Under the pieces are notes generated by a model. That model did not search any database and was not told where the DNA came from. It worked only from the letters and a program-made list of their open reading frames with translations. The translations under genes were made by a program, and so were the position numbers. DNA of 64,000 nt, from positions 1 to 64,000 of the forward strand of contig CANQVK010000011.1 of NCBI GenBank assembly GCA_947627275.1, in the 5' to 3' direction. This DNA is from an uncultured Ruminococcus sp. (lineage in GTDB: Bacteria; Bacillota; Clostridia; Oscillospirales; Ruminococcaceae). This document shows positions 53,367-62,413 of the stretch, piece after piece; within the stretch, counting starts at the first letter, position 1, and each line of letters begins with the position of its first letter.

Positions 53367-53825
53367 TTAAAATTTATAACCTAATTCTCTGAGAAGCTCC
53401 GCATAGCTATTATTACGAAGTCTTTCCTCGGATTCTATGCGCAGCCGTTCATATTTTCGGGCTTTTCCGCCTGTCTTTATGAAAATTATCTCTGCAATGC
53501 CTCCGATAACGCAGACTGCTCCCATAATAAGAAAAACAGTCGGCATAAACCACTGCATTTCATCGGGAACTCCAAGCTGGATTCTTTTAAACATATATAG
53601 TCCCCTCCAAGCGACCAAAACGCCGAAGATAATCAGGAAAAAATAGCTCTTTACGGAAAAAACGTCGTCGGGAACGCCCTCTATTGCAATCTCATGACAC
53701 CTCGGGTCAGCGTAAAGCTTTCCGCACTTTTTGCATTTTCTCACCGGACTTTTATATCGTCTGAAACCGTTCTTATCATATGAAAGCAGTTTTTTCCCGC
53801 ACCCCGAACATATTAAGTTAGTCAC
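53367..53825 (-). CDS. Zinc-ribbon membrane protein
   Basis: 152 residues from the GTG at 53825, which follows GGAGGGG at 5-base spacing. N-terminal zinc ribbon with CSGCGKK and CKKCGKLYADPRC; two TM helices (about 58-78 and 92-113); a basic cytoplasmic tail with ERLRNNSYAELLRELGY. Function unknown. Confidence 0.72.
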   Translation of the reverse strand: MTNLICSGCGKKLLSYDKNGFRRYKSPVRKCKKCGKLYADPRCHEIAIEGVPDDVFSVKSYFFLIIFGVLVAWRGLYMFKRIQLGVPDEMQWFMPTVFLIMGAVCVIGGIAEIIFIKTGGKARKYERLRIESEERLRNNSYAELLRELGYKF

Positions 53826-53944
53826 TTTTTCCCCTCCCACATCAAAAGTCTTTCAGTCCGCTATCTCACTTTTTATTTCACTTAGAAAAACCATGGTAAA
53901 ATTATACCACTAAAACCGCATACTGTCAAGTAAACATCTAATAT

Positions 53945-53968
53945 AGGAACACGGCGTTCCGTGTCCCT
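53945..53968. repeat. R1 palindrome before recD2
   Basis: AGGAACACGG and CCGTGTCCCT flank CGTT. One arm position differs from the 5159 copy, giving a mismatch in the outer stem. Confidence 0.75.
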
Positions 53969-54044
53969 GCAATTTCAGAGATCCGCACATAAAAATGTTA
54001 AAAAGCTGTGAAATCCTCTGGAAAAAATAAATTTCCCGAAACGT

Positions 54045-54073
54045 TTGCATTTTCCCGAGAAATGTAGTATAAT
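54045..54073 (+). promoter_or_regulatory. Promoter of recD2
   Basis: TTGCAT 54045-54050 and TATAAT 54068-54073 with a 17-base spacer. The start near 54080 excludes an upstream GTG at 54081 as start codon and supports the ATG at 54114. Confidence 0.8.
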
Positions 54074-54113
54074 GTAAAGAGTGAAAACAAATTTGTGCGG
54101 AAAGGATATGTTA

Positions 54114-56306
54114 ATGTCTGTGGAAACGCTGCATATCGAAGGCTCTGTGGAAAATGTGCTTTTCCGAAACGAGGTCAACGGATATATCGTTCTCGACCTT
54201 GACGCAGGCGGAGAACTCATAACTGTTGTCGGCTGTCTCGGCGACATCGAAGAAGGCGAGCTTCTTATACTTGAAGGGAACTATGAAACGACACGCAAAT
54301 ACGGCGTACAGTTCAAAGCGGAATACTGCGAGCGCAAGCTTCCCGAAAACACCGTCAATATCGAGAAATACCTTGCCTCGGGAGCTATCAGAGGCATCGG
54401 TCCGGGACTTGCAAGAAAGATAGTCGGAGTTTTCGGCGCCGATACGCTGAATATCATTGAAAACAACCCTCGCCGTCTCAGTGAAGTCAAAGGAATTTCC
54501 CCGAAAAAATGCGATGAAATTGCTGAGGAGGCAAAAAAGCTCTTTTCCCTGCGCATGGTCACATCTTTTCTTTCGCAATTCGACATAAAGCCTAAATATG
54601 CCATGAACGCTTTCAGAAGATTCGGCGGAAACTCCATGGAACTCATAAAGCTCAACCCCTACATACTCTGCGGCGACGGCATTGACGTGGAATTCGGACG
54701 CGCGGACGCTGTCGCAAGGGAACTTGACATACCAAGAAATTCCGATCACAGAATAATTGCGGGAATGCAGTGTATACTCCGTGCATTTGCCGAGAGAGGC
54801 AATTCATGTATGCTTATCGAACATCTGCTGAAAGTAGTTTCACCAAAGCTGAATATTTCTGAAAAGGAATTTTACAGCTCCTACAACGCCGCGCTGGAGG
54901 ACAGCGAACTTTTCTGCTACGTCATTGACGATAAGGAATACGTCTATCTCCCCGATTATTACTATGCAGAACAGTTTATAGCCGACAGAATACATATCAT
55001 AAAGGACTTTACTTCCCCCGAGGATTATAATTACGACGCTCTCATTGATCTGGAGGAGGAGGAAAAGGGCATAAAATATGAGCATAAGCAGCGTCAGGCT
55101 ATCACTACCGCTGTTTCAAGAGGACTTATGGTCCTTACGGGCGGTCCCGGCACAGGAAAAACCACAACGCTCAATGCAATTATTTCTATTTTTGAAAAAC
55201 GAGGAGACAAGGTTTTCCTTGCCGCCCCCACAGGCAGAGCCGCAAAGCGTATGTCCGACCTTACCTGCCGTGAAGCGAAAACCATACACCGCCTTCTCGA
55301 AGTCGTATTCGACAGCGCAGACAGACAGATCTTCGCCCATAACGAAAACAATCCCCTCGACTGCGATGTTATAGTTGTGGACGAGATGTCAATGGTTGAC
55401 AGCCTGCTGTTTGAAAAGCTGCTCAGAGCGCTCAAGCTGGGCTGCCGTCTCATTATGGTAGGAGACTTTCACCAACTCCCATCGGTCGGCGCAGGCAATC
55501 TTCTAAAAGATATTATATCGAGCGGAGCTGTTCCCGTTGTTGAACTTACGGAAATTTTCCGTCAGGCACAGCAAAGCTGTATCGTCACAAACGCCCACAG
55601 GATAGTAAACGGAGATTATCCGGATATTACCCGAAAGGACAGCGATTTCTTCTTTTTTAAGAGAAGCGAATTTGAAGCTGCCGTGGAGCTTATAGTCGAT
55701 CTTACAAAAAGACGTCTGCCCAATGCCTATAAGTACTCCCCCGTTGACGATATACAGATAATTGCTCCCTCGCGAAAAGGAACGCTTGGTACGGTGGAGC
55801 TTAATAAAGTACTACAGGAAAAGCTCAATCCTCCGTCACAAAACAAGGCGGAACACAAGGGCTATACCTATACCTACCGTATCGGTGACAAGGTCATGCA
55901 GACCAAGAACAATTACGATATTGTCTGGAAAAAGGATAACGAACAGGGTACGGGCATTTTCAACGGCGATATAGGAAAAATATTAAGCATCTCACCTGCC
56001 TCGCAAACGGCGGTCATTGATTTTGACGGCAGAGAAGCAACATACACCTTCGACCTGCTTTCTCAGGTCGAGCTTGCTTACGCCATTACGGTACATAAAA
56101 GTCAGGGCTGTGAATTTGAAGCCGTAATTATGCCCGTTATGGGAGTTTTCGAGAAGCTCTGCTACAGAAATCTGCTGTATACGGCAGTTACCCGTGCAAA
56201 AAAGCTGCTCATACTTATCGGCTCGGAAGAAAATATAAACCGAATGGTCGATAACAACAAAAGAACAAGACGCTACAGCTGCCTGAAGCATATGCTTCAA
56301 AGCTGA
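54114..56306 (+). CDS. recD2: ATP-dependent DNA helicase RecD2
   Basis: 730 residues from the ATG at 54114 (AGGA upstream). Superfamily 1B helicase acting 5'-3' without RecBC. An N-terminal OB-like and tandem HhH region (AIRGIGPGLARKIVGVFG; VKGISPKKCDEI), Walker A LTGGPGTGKTTTLN, Walker B VVDEMSMVD, MVGDFHQLPSVGAG and the C-terminal YAITVHKSQGCEF and YTAVTRAKKLL motifs. Complete. First gene of a run with mreB and the SGNH hydrolase gene. Confidence 0.95.
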   Translation: MSVETLHIEGSVENVLFRNEVNGYIVLDLDAGGELITVVGCLGDIEEGELLILEGNYETTRKYGVQFKAEYCERKLPENTVNIEKYLASGAIRGIGPGLARKIVGVFGADTLNIIENNPRRLSEVKGISPKKCDEIAEEAKKLFSLRMVTSFLSQFDIKPKYAMNAFRRFGGNSMELIKLNPYILCGDGIDVEFGRADAVARELDIPRNSDHRIIAGMQCILRAFAERGNSCMLIEHLLKVVSPKLNISEKEFYSSYNAALEDSELFCYVIDDKEYVYLPDYYYAEQFIADRIHIIKDFTSPEDYNYDALIDLEEEEKGIKYEHKQRQAITTAVSRGLMVLTGGPGTGKTTTLNAIISIFEKRGDKVFLAAPTGRAAKRMSDLTCREAKTIHRLLEVVFDSADRQIFAHNENNPLDCDVIVVDEMSMVDSLLFEKLLRALKLGCRLIMVGDFHQLPSVGAGNLLKDIISSGAVPVVELTEIFRQAQQSCIVTNAHRIVNGDYPDITRKDSDFFFFKRSEFEAAVELIVDLTKRRLPNAYKYSPVDDIQIIAPSRKGTLGTVELNKVLQEKLNPPSQNKAEHKGYTYTYRIGDKVMQTKNNYDIVWKKDNEQGTGIFNGDIGKILSISPASQTAVIDFDGREATYTFDLLSQVELAYAITVHKSQGCEFEAVIMPVMGVFEKLCYRNLLYTAVTRAKKLLILIGSEENINRMVDNNKRTRRYSCLKHMLQS

Positions 56307-56331
56307 TAAACGAATCAGAGAAAGGGAAAAT

Positions 56332-57351
56332 ATGGCTAACACAGATATTGGAATAGATTTGGGAACATCAAATATTGTAATGACTATGGGAAAAAAAGGC
56401 GTTATATTAAGCGAACCGTCCGTCATTGCATATAATACCCGTACAGAGCGTGTGCTTGCAGTCGGTAAAGAAGCTTATGAAATGATAGGCAGAAATCCCG
56501 ATTACATATGCGTAGCGCGTCCCGTCAGCAACGGAGTTATCTCCGACGACGACCTCGCACACAGCATGATACGTGAATTTATTCTTAAAGTCACAGGACA
56601 TCAGCTTATCAAACCGAGAATTATCATCTGCGTGCCGTCGTTCATTACGGACATTGAAAGCCGCGCGGTAGTCGAAGCGGCAAAAAGCGCAGGCTCGCGG
56701 CAGGTCTACCTGATACAGGAGCCTATTGCCGCTATGATAGGCGCAGGAGTAAACATCACCAAAGCTAAGGGACATATGATCGTTGACATCGGCGGCGGCA
56801 CAACAGACGTTGCTATCGTTTCCATGAACGGCGTCGTTACCTCGCATACCATTAAAAATGCAGGAAACTCCATTGACCGCGCTATTATAAAGTATATGCA
56901 GAACAAGTACAAGCTGCTCATAGGCGAACGTACTGCCGAAAGGGTCAAGATAGAGCTTTGCAACCTCTACGACCCTACCGATGAAATGACGTATACAGTT
57001 AAAGGACGCAGTCTCGCAAAGGGACTCCCTGCACAGATCCAGCTTAGCGAGATAGAGCTGTACAAGGCTATAGAGGACGAAACGTTCGCTATTATGGAAG
57101 CCGTCCGCAAGGTGCTGGAGGACGCTCCCCCGGAGCTTGTGGGTGATATTTACGACAACGGTCTGCTGCTCACAGGCGGAGGAGCGCTGCTCGGCGGACT
57201 TACTCAGCTTATCAAGCGCACACTGGGCATAAAATGCAGTATCGCCAAGGACGCAGTCAACTGCGTTGCCAAAGGCACAGGCATGGCTTTCGGCAGCATG
57301 ACGACCCTTTTAGACGGATTTGAAGCTGCAACAGTTTACAAATACAGATAA
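56332..57351 (+). CDS. mreB: MreB-family actin-like protein
   Basis: 339 residues. Rod-shape cytoskeletal ATPase. DIGIDLGTSNIVM (phosphate 1), MIVDIGGGTTDVAIVS (phosphate 2), LLTGGGALLGGL and NCVAKGTGMAFGSM are intact. Bacilli and Clostridia often carry several paralogues (MreB, Mbl, MreBH); which one this is cannot be decided, and no mreC/mreD follows. Confidence 0.9.
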   Translation: MANTDIGIDLGTSNIVMTMGKKGVILSEPSVIAYNTRTERVLAVGKEAYEMIGRNPDYICVARPVSNGVISDDDLAHSMIREFILKVTGHQLIKPRIIICVPSFITDIESRAVVEAAKSAGSRQVYLIQEPIAAMIGAGVNITKAKGHMIVDIGGGTTDVAIVSMNGVVTSHTIKNAGNSIDRAIIKYMQNKYKLLIGERTAERVKIELCNLYDPTDEMTYTVKGRSLAKGLPAQIQLSEIELYKAIEDETFAIMEAVRKVLEDAPPELVGDIYDNGLLLTGGGALLGGLTQLIKRTLGIKCSIAKDAVNCVAKGTGMAFGSMTTLLDGFEAATVYKYR

Positions 57352-57362
57352 CGGGATCGTAT

Positions 57363-58391
57363 ATGAAACAAATTCTGACTAATTTTATTAAATTCTTTTT
57401 CGGGAATCCGATATTTCCCACGATTGCCGTAATATGCTCGGTTTTCATCGTATTCCTCACAGCCGATTCAACAGTAAGACCCGAGAAAAAAGTATCGAAC
57501 GATCAATATAAAATAGCCGCTCTCCGATACGCCGCTTCGGCAGCGAAAACTACGGCAACAACAACGTCAACTTCTGCCACAACGACTTCTGTAACTGTAA
57601 CTGTGACTGAAACTTCAGGCTTTTATACAGCTTCGTCAACGGCTTCGTTATCGCAGACGAGTACAACTGAAACCGCCGAGCCGCCCCTCGAAACAGAACC
57701 CGTTGAAGAACCTGCGGATAAGTACGCTCCGCCTGTTTACAACTATCTTGCTGCGGGGGAATCTCCAAACAGCGGATTTTATCAGGACAGGCTCGTTATT
57801 ATCGGAGATTCGATAGCGTATGGCTTCAACGCTTACGGCTACATCCCATACGAGCATAATATAGCCGCCGAATCCCTTGCGGTATGGAACATGGGGAATT
57901 ATACATTCGACCTCGGCGGCGGCCCTATGGGCGTTTATGATGCCGCAAGCTATGTTTATTCTCCCCTCTACTATATTTCTATCGGAATGAACGATATTTA
58001 CAGCTATACGCCCGATGATTACGCTTGGAACATGCGCTGGATAGCCGAGGAAATTCTTGCGAGAGTTCCCACGGCGACTATCGTAGTCGGCGGTATAACG
58101 CCCGTTTCCGAAGGTAATTACTATACCGACAACGACGTTATCCGTGAGTTCAATTCCTCTCTGGAGTGGGTAATAAACGACATGGGTTCGGAACAGGTGC
58201 TGTTTTTCAATACTCACGATGTTCTCTGCGACCAGAACACAATGGCTCTCGGCTGGGACTACGCAGGCGGAGACGGACTTCATCTCAACAGCTCGGCATA
58301 CTCTCAGATCTTAAGCGGTCTTTTCAATTACCTCGATACGACTTACGCTGTCGAACAGATAGAAGCGCACGAAGAAACATATAACAGATGA
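57363..58391 (+). CDS. Secreted SGNH/GDSL hydrolase
   Basis: 342 residues. Signal anchor near 8-33, a Thr/Ser-rich linker (60-110), then an SGNH fold: GDS at 148-150 in VIIGDSIAYG, GMND at 208-211 and DGLH at 304-307, covering blocks I, III and V. Probably a surface esterase or deacetylase acting on wall or polysaccharide; substrate unknown. 12 bases after mreB, so cotranscribed. Confidence 0.88.
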   Translation: MKQILTNFIKFFFGNPIFPTIAVICSVFIVFLTADSTVRPEKKVSNDQYKIAALRYAASAAKTTATTTSTSATTTSVTVTVTETSGFYTASSTASLSQTSTTETAEPPLETEPVEEPADKYAPPVYNYLAAGESPNSGFYQDRLVIIGDSIAYGFNAYGYIPYEHNIAAESLAVWNMGNYTFDLGGGPMGVYDAASYVYSPLYYISIGMNDIYSYTPDDYAWNMRWIAEEILARVPTATIVVGGITPVSEGNYYTDNDVIREFNSSLEWVINDMGSEQVLFFNTHDVLCDQNTMALGWDYAGGDGLHLNSSAYSQILSGLFNYLDTTYAVEQIEAHEETYNR

Positions 58392-58395
58392 TAAT

Positions 58396-58425
58396 AACTG
58401 CTCCTGTCTCGGGAGCAGTTTCTTA
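58396..58425 (+). terminator. Terminator of the recD2-mreB-SGNH operon
   Basis: AACTGCTCC and GGGAGCAGTT form a strong stem around a short loop, followed by TCTTAT. Confidence 0.75.
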
Positions 58426-58469
58426 TGCGCATTACAGTGAAACTCAAATTTTATTTTCGCTAAAATCTC

Positions 58470-58507
58470 CCGTTGTAGGGACACGGCATGCCGTATCCCT
58501 ACAACGG
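58470..58507. repeat. R1 palindrome with extended arms
   Basis: CCGTTGTAGGGA and TCCCTACAACGG flank a core CACGGCATGCCGTA. With 38 bases it is the longest R1 copy in the window. Confidence 0.85.
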
Positions 58508-58543
58508 AAAATATTTATTTAATCGAAAAATTTTCCGCGCCTA

Positions 58544-58572
58544 TTGCAATTTTAAAGCTAATATGATATAAT
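58544..58572 (+). promoter_or_regulatory. Promoter of the DnaD-DnaC pair
   Basis: TTGCAA 58544-58549 and TATAAT 58567-58572 with a 17-base spacer. The -35 box lies in CTATTGCAA, as in the mraZ promoter. Confidence 0.8.
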
Positions 58573-58611
58573 TAATAACACACATTTCGGAAATACGAGG
58601 GAGGTATGTCT

Positions 58612-59583
58612 GTGGAATTCAAGACTAACAGCGGTATTTGGGGAACTATGTTCGGCGTTCCCTGTATAGTTGCCGATAACTTTTTAAAGCTTGCCTCTGA
58701 CGGGCAGATAAAGGTGCTTCTTTACATTCTCAGATGCTCGGGCAGAGCTGTGTCCGCTGAAGAAATTTCCGCGAATACGGGCGTTGCTCCCGAACAGGCT
58801 GTGGACGCAGTTATGTTCTGGCAGCAGGCAAACGTCCTGACCTCCGATATAGCCGTCCTTAAAAGTACGGTAAAGCTCCACACTGAGGAACAACCAGCGT
58901 CCGCCGCAGAAAACGAAACGTCAGCAAGAATTGATACCGCTCCGCCGAAAAAAACACTTATCTCCCCTTCGGAGATCTCAAATATAATCTGCGAAAATGC
59001 GGATATTGCCGAACTTTTCAAAATTGCCGAAACTATTTTAGGTCCTCTTAATCCGTCAATGCAGAATTCGCTTATCTGGATGTTCAATTACCTTGGACTG
59101 AAAAAAGAGGTAATACTTATATTAATAGGCTACTGCGCAGAGATAAACAAGCCAAACGCCTCTTACATAGAGAAGATCGCTTCAAGCTGGGCTGAAAAAG
59201 AGATCAACACTCTCGAAACAGCTACAGCGGAAGTGGAGCGTCTCAATTCGGCTCACACCTTTGCAGGAGAAATAAAAAGACTTTTTGAACTTCGTCAAAA
59301 TCCCACCGCCAATCAGAAGAAATTTATTTCCCAATGGCAGGAATCAGGCTATTCTACAGAGCTTATCCACTACGCATACGAAAAAACCGTGGAGCAGATA
59401 AATAAAGTCTCATTTGAATATATCAACAAAATACTTATTTCATGGAACGAAAGCGGTTACAAAACTCCCGAGGAAGTACAGTCCGCCGAAAAGGAATACA
59501 GAAAAAAGAAAAAATCCGAAACTCCGGCAGCGTCCGACGGCTTTAATGCAGATAAATATAAGGTATTTATAAATAATATATGA
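58612..59583 (+). CDS. DnaD-domain replication protein
   Basis: 323 residues from the GTG at 58612, preferred because GGAGG lies 7 bases upstream; the ATG at 58606 is one base from that site. An N-terminal DnaD/DnaB-like winged helix (DGQIKVLLYILRCSGRAVSAEEI) and two C-terminal DnaD domains with KKEVILILIGYCAEINKPNASYIEKIASSWAE-type signatures. Primosome assembly; paired with the loader that follows. Confidence 0.88.
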   Translation: MEFKTNSGIWGTMFGVPCIVADNFLKLASDGQIKVLLYILRCSGRAVSAEEISANTGVAPEQAVDAVMFWQQANVLTSDIAVLKSTVKLHTEEQPASAAENETSARIDTAPPKKTLISPSEISNIICENADIAELFKIAETILGPLNPSMQNSLIWMFNYLGLKKEVILILIGYCAEINKPNASYIEKIASSWAEKEINTLETATAEVERLNSAHTFAGEIKRLFELRQNPTANQKKFISQWQESGYSTELIHYAYEKTVEQINKVSFEYINKILISWNESGYKTPEEVQSAEKEYRKKKKSETPAASDGFNADKYKVFINNI

Positions 59584-59594
59584 GGAGCTGAGCA

Positions 59595-60566
59595 ATGGAC
59601 AGCGAAATTTACGATAAGGCACACGCCATTCTTTCACAGCGGCGCGCTAAGGCACAGGCTGAAAACGATATGCGCATCAGAGAAATAAACGACAAAATTC
59701 CCGAAATAAAGGAAATAAACGATGCTCTTTTCAATACCGGACGAGAGCTTATCCGCATCATCACCGAAGCGAAAGGCAAAGACGTAAGCGGAAAAATCGA
59801 ACAGATCAGACAGAATAATCTCGGGGCGCAGCAGCTTGCTCGTCAGCTTCTTGCGGCGAACGGTTATCCAGCCGATTACCTCGATATGCGCTACACATGC
59901 CCAAAGTGCGGAGATACGGGATATAACGGCAGCATGATATGCAGTTGTCTCAACGCTCTTTTTGCAAAGCTGACCACGGCAAAACTCAATGAAAAGGCAA
60001 AGCTTTCTCTTTCAAGCTTTAAAACGTTCAGCCTCGGCTATTATCAGGGAAACGACCGCATTGCTATGGAACGCATTCTGAATTATGCCATGAATTATGC
60101 GGCAAACTTTACGCCAAGCTCCGAAAGTATTCTGATTTTCGGCAATACAGGGCTCGGCAAAACGCATATTTCCCTTGCCATAGCGAACGAGGTTATTCAA
60201 AAGGGCTACAGCGTTATCTACGATTCAATAATCAACATTCTCCGCGATATTGAAAAGGAGCATTTCAGCCACGAAAAATCCTCTGAAATGCTCGACCTCG
60301 TAACAGATACAGACCTGCTTATTCTTGACGATCTGGGTACGGAATTTGAATCTAAATTCTATAATTCGGCAATATATAACATTATTAACAGCCGTCTTAT
60401 AAAAGAAAAACCCACGATCATAAATACTAATATGGATTTTTCCGCAATTTCAGGACGCTACGGCGGCAAGGTCGCATCACGGATAACGACAATTTACACC
60501 TGTCTCGAATTCAAGGGAGACGATGTAAGGCTGCAAATGAAATATCGAAATTCTCAAAACAAATAA
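59595..60566 (+). CDS. DnaC/DnaI-type helicase loader
   Basis: 323 residues. N-terminal zinc site (CPKCGDTGYNGSMICSC), then an AAA+ domain with Walker A FGNTGLGKTHIS and Walker B LLILDDLGTE, and an arginine finger near GRYGGKVASR. Loads the replicative helicase together with the DnaD protein. GAGGAG precedes the ATG 11 bases after the upstream stop. Confidence 0.92.
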   Translation: MDSEIYDKAHAILSQRRAKAQAENDMRIREINDKIPEIKEINDALFNTGRELIRIITEAKGKDVSGKIEQIRQNNLGAQQLARQLLAANGYPADYLDMRYTCPKCGDTGYNGSMICSCLNALFAKLTTAKLNEKAKLSLSSFKTFSLGYYQGNDRIAMERILNYAMNYAANFTPSSESILIFGNTGLGKTHISLAIANEVIQKGYSVIYDSIINILRDIEKEHFSHEKSSEMLDLVTDTDLLILDDLGTEFESKFYNSAIYNIINSRLIKEKPTIINTNMDFSAISGRYGGKVASRITTIYTCLEFKGDDVRLQMKYRNSQNK

Positions 60567-60571
60567 AAATC

Positions 60572-60605
60572 AGGCAGTCTTTTTCGGGACTGCCTATTTT
60601 TGTAA
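60572..60605 (+). terminator. Terminator of the DnaD-DnaC operon
   Basis: AGGCAGTC and GACTGCCT form an 8-bp stem around a short loop, followed by ATTTTTGT. Confidence 0.85.
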
Positions 60606-61223
60606 TATTCAACAAATGTCAACAGCCAATCGAGCTTAAAACTGAATCTTCTCACAATTCGGACAAGCTTCAATTATGAATTGCTTAAATATGGCTATTT
60701 TTAGCCATATTCCCGATTTATGAAAAATGACGAATAAAAAAGAACATTTATCACTAAATTATGAATCGGTTGGTAACAGAATGATAACAAACGCCCTCGT
60801 TCCATTAATACAAATTGTATTCGACAAGCAATATTTTTACAGCGTTTTGCACAAGTTTACGGGTATATATTTGTAATATAGCGTATAGGAAACGTTAAAA
60901 TATACTATTTGTATTTCAAAAAATGAATTTGACCGTAACCATTTTGTAATATCTTCGGACGGTGATAAGGCAAATCACTGTTAATATATTATTTGAGTTC
61001 ATTTTAAATTCACACAATTTATGGCAAAAATAACTAAAATAGTTTACAACACGTCCGCTTTCTTTGGTCGTAAAATGGAAATGTTTTGAAAAGGGTTGCT
61101 ATTTTCAGCCAACTGTGGTAATATTATCACAGTTGCTGATTTGCCGAAGGGCTTATCGACGACCATACCGTATCTTCGGATAAGGTATAAATAACGAATG
61201 CTTTTCGAGGAAAGGATGAGTTG
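60606..61223 (+). other. Long AT-rich leader upstream of the SleB-type gene
   Basis: No gene seen in 618 bases. Palindromes: 60688-60711 (AATATGGCTA/TAGCCATATT) and 61110-61135 (CAACTGTG/CACAGTTG with TAAT/ATTA inside). A hairpin with a UUCG-type loop spans 61165-61188 (ATACCGTATC, TTCG, GATAAGGTAT). GCTATTTT-AGCC occurs at both 60693 and 61098. No clear sigma-A promoter was found. Confidence 0.6.
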
Positions 61224-62177
61224 ATGAGAAAAGCTAAAGTTGCAGCACTTATTATCGGAGGTGTTTCTACCTGCATATTCGGCGGAATCTTCGGCGTATA
61301 CGCAACAGCGCCGATCGTAAGTTCCGTTTCTCCGAGTAATGACGTTGAAAGCATTTACGAAGTCGAAAATGAAGAATTAGCAAATGCAGCTGCAGTAACT
61401 TCTATCAGAACAACAGCCCAAACCACAACAAGCAATACCCCTTCACCCATTTTTACTACCTGCACCACTACAGCAGTAAAAGAAACTACTGTAGAAGCAC
61501 AGAAGGATCAGACAATAAGCGCTTCCTTCTCCGGTGCATCGGCAAGACCGTCCTATATGTCTGATAATCCCGAAGCACCTACAGAAGCGCCCACTTCACC
61601 ATATACCAATGCTCCTGTATACGACTACACATCACCTGTTGACGAGACACAGGCTCCCACTGAGCCGTGGAGTCAGCCCGAAACTGAGGTGTGGAACGAA
61701 CCTGAGCCGGAAGTTCCCGAAGAACCGATCACCGAACCTGTGACGGATCCCCCTGTGGAAGAACCTATCGTCGAGGTAACTGAGCCTGTAACAGAGTACG
61801 TTGAAGCTGTTACACCCATCGTTCCCGAGGAACCGTCAAGTTCTCTTTCGATCACGGACGAGGAATACATCATTTTATGCAACGCAGTTGCCCACGAGGC
61901 AGGCTGCAACTGGATAAGCACATATGACAAGGCTCTGGTCGTTGAAGTCATCATGAACCGTGTAAACAGTCCTCTGTACCCTAATTCGATCGTTGGCGTT
62001 CTTACACAGCCATATCAGTTCAGCGGCTCTTCAAGCTATGTATACCTTGGAGATTACTCAGGACACGTTACGCAGGATGTCATGGATGCCGTTTCGCTTT
62101 ACTTTAATGAACCCGATTCCTTCGCTCATGGCTATTTCGGATTCTACGGCGACGGAGTACGCAATTATTTCTATTAA
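61224..62177 (+). CDS. Secreted SleB-type cell wall hydrolase
   Basis: 317 residues from the ATG at 61224; AGGA lies 7 bases upstream, and a TTG one codon earlier is less likely. Signal peptide near 1-28, a long Thr/Pro/Glu-rich linker (about 50-205), then the Hydrolase_2 domain: ILCNAVAHEAGCNWIS with the catalytic Glu, EVIMNRVNSPLYPNSI and QPYQFS. SleB is a germination-specific lytic transglycosylase, but Ruminococcus-like genomes use such domains more widely. Confidence 0.85.
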   Translation: MRKAKVAALIIGGVSTCIFGGIFGVYATAPIVSSVSPSNDVESIYEVENEELANAAAVTSIRTTAQTTTSNTPSPIFTTCTTTAVKETTVEAQKDQTISASFSGASARPSYMSDNPEAPTEAPTSPYTNAPVYDYTSPVDETQAPTEPWSQPETEVWNEPEPEVPEEPITEPVTDPPVEEPIVEVTEPVTEYVEAVTPIVPEEPSSSLSITDEEYIILCNAVAHEAGCNWISTYDKALVVEVIMNRVNSPLYPNSIVGVLTQPYQFSGSSSYVYLGDYSGHVTQDVMDAVSLYFNEPDSFAHGYFGFYGDGVRNYFY

Positions 62178-62218
62178 TAAAAAAAGAAGTTAAAATTATT
62201 ATCTGTTCAGAAGTTACT

Positions 62219-62252
62219 TGCTCCCGAGTTTTCTCGGGAGCTTTTTCTTTTT
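62219..62252 (+). terminator. Terminator of the SleB-type gene
   Basis: GCTCCCGAG and CTCGGGAGC form a perfect 9-bp stem around TTTT, followed by TTTTTCTTTTT. Confidence 0.92.
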
Positions 62253-62354
62253 AAAGAATTTCGTGTCAAAGTACCCGCTTAAATTGACGACTTTGACCTC
62301 TTGCAGTTCTGACGCAATTTTCATCTAATGAACATAAATATCACAAATTACCTG

Positions 62355-62383
62355 TTGCTTTTTCCGATAAATTATGTTATAAT
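62355..62383 (+). promoter_or_regulatory. ftsH: Promoter of ftsH
   Basis: TTGCTT 62355-62360 and TATAAT 62378-62383 with a 17-base spacer, followed by AAGGAG and the ATG at 62414. Confidence 0.8.
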
Positions 62384-62413
62384 TTTATCAAACCATGATA
62401 AAGGAGTTTTAAA

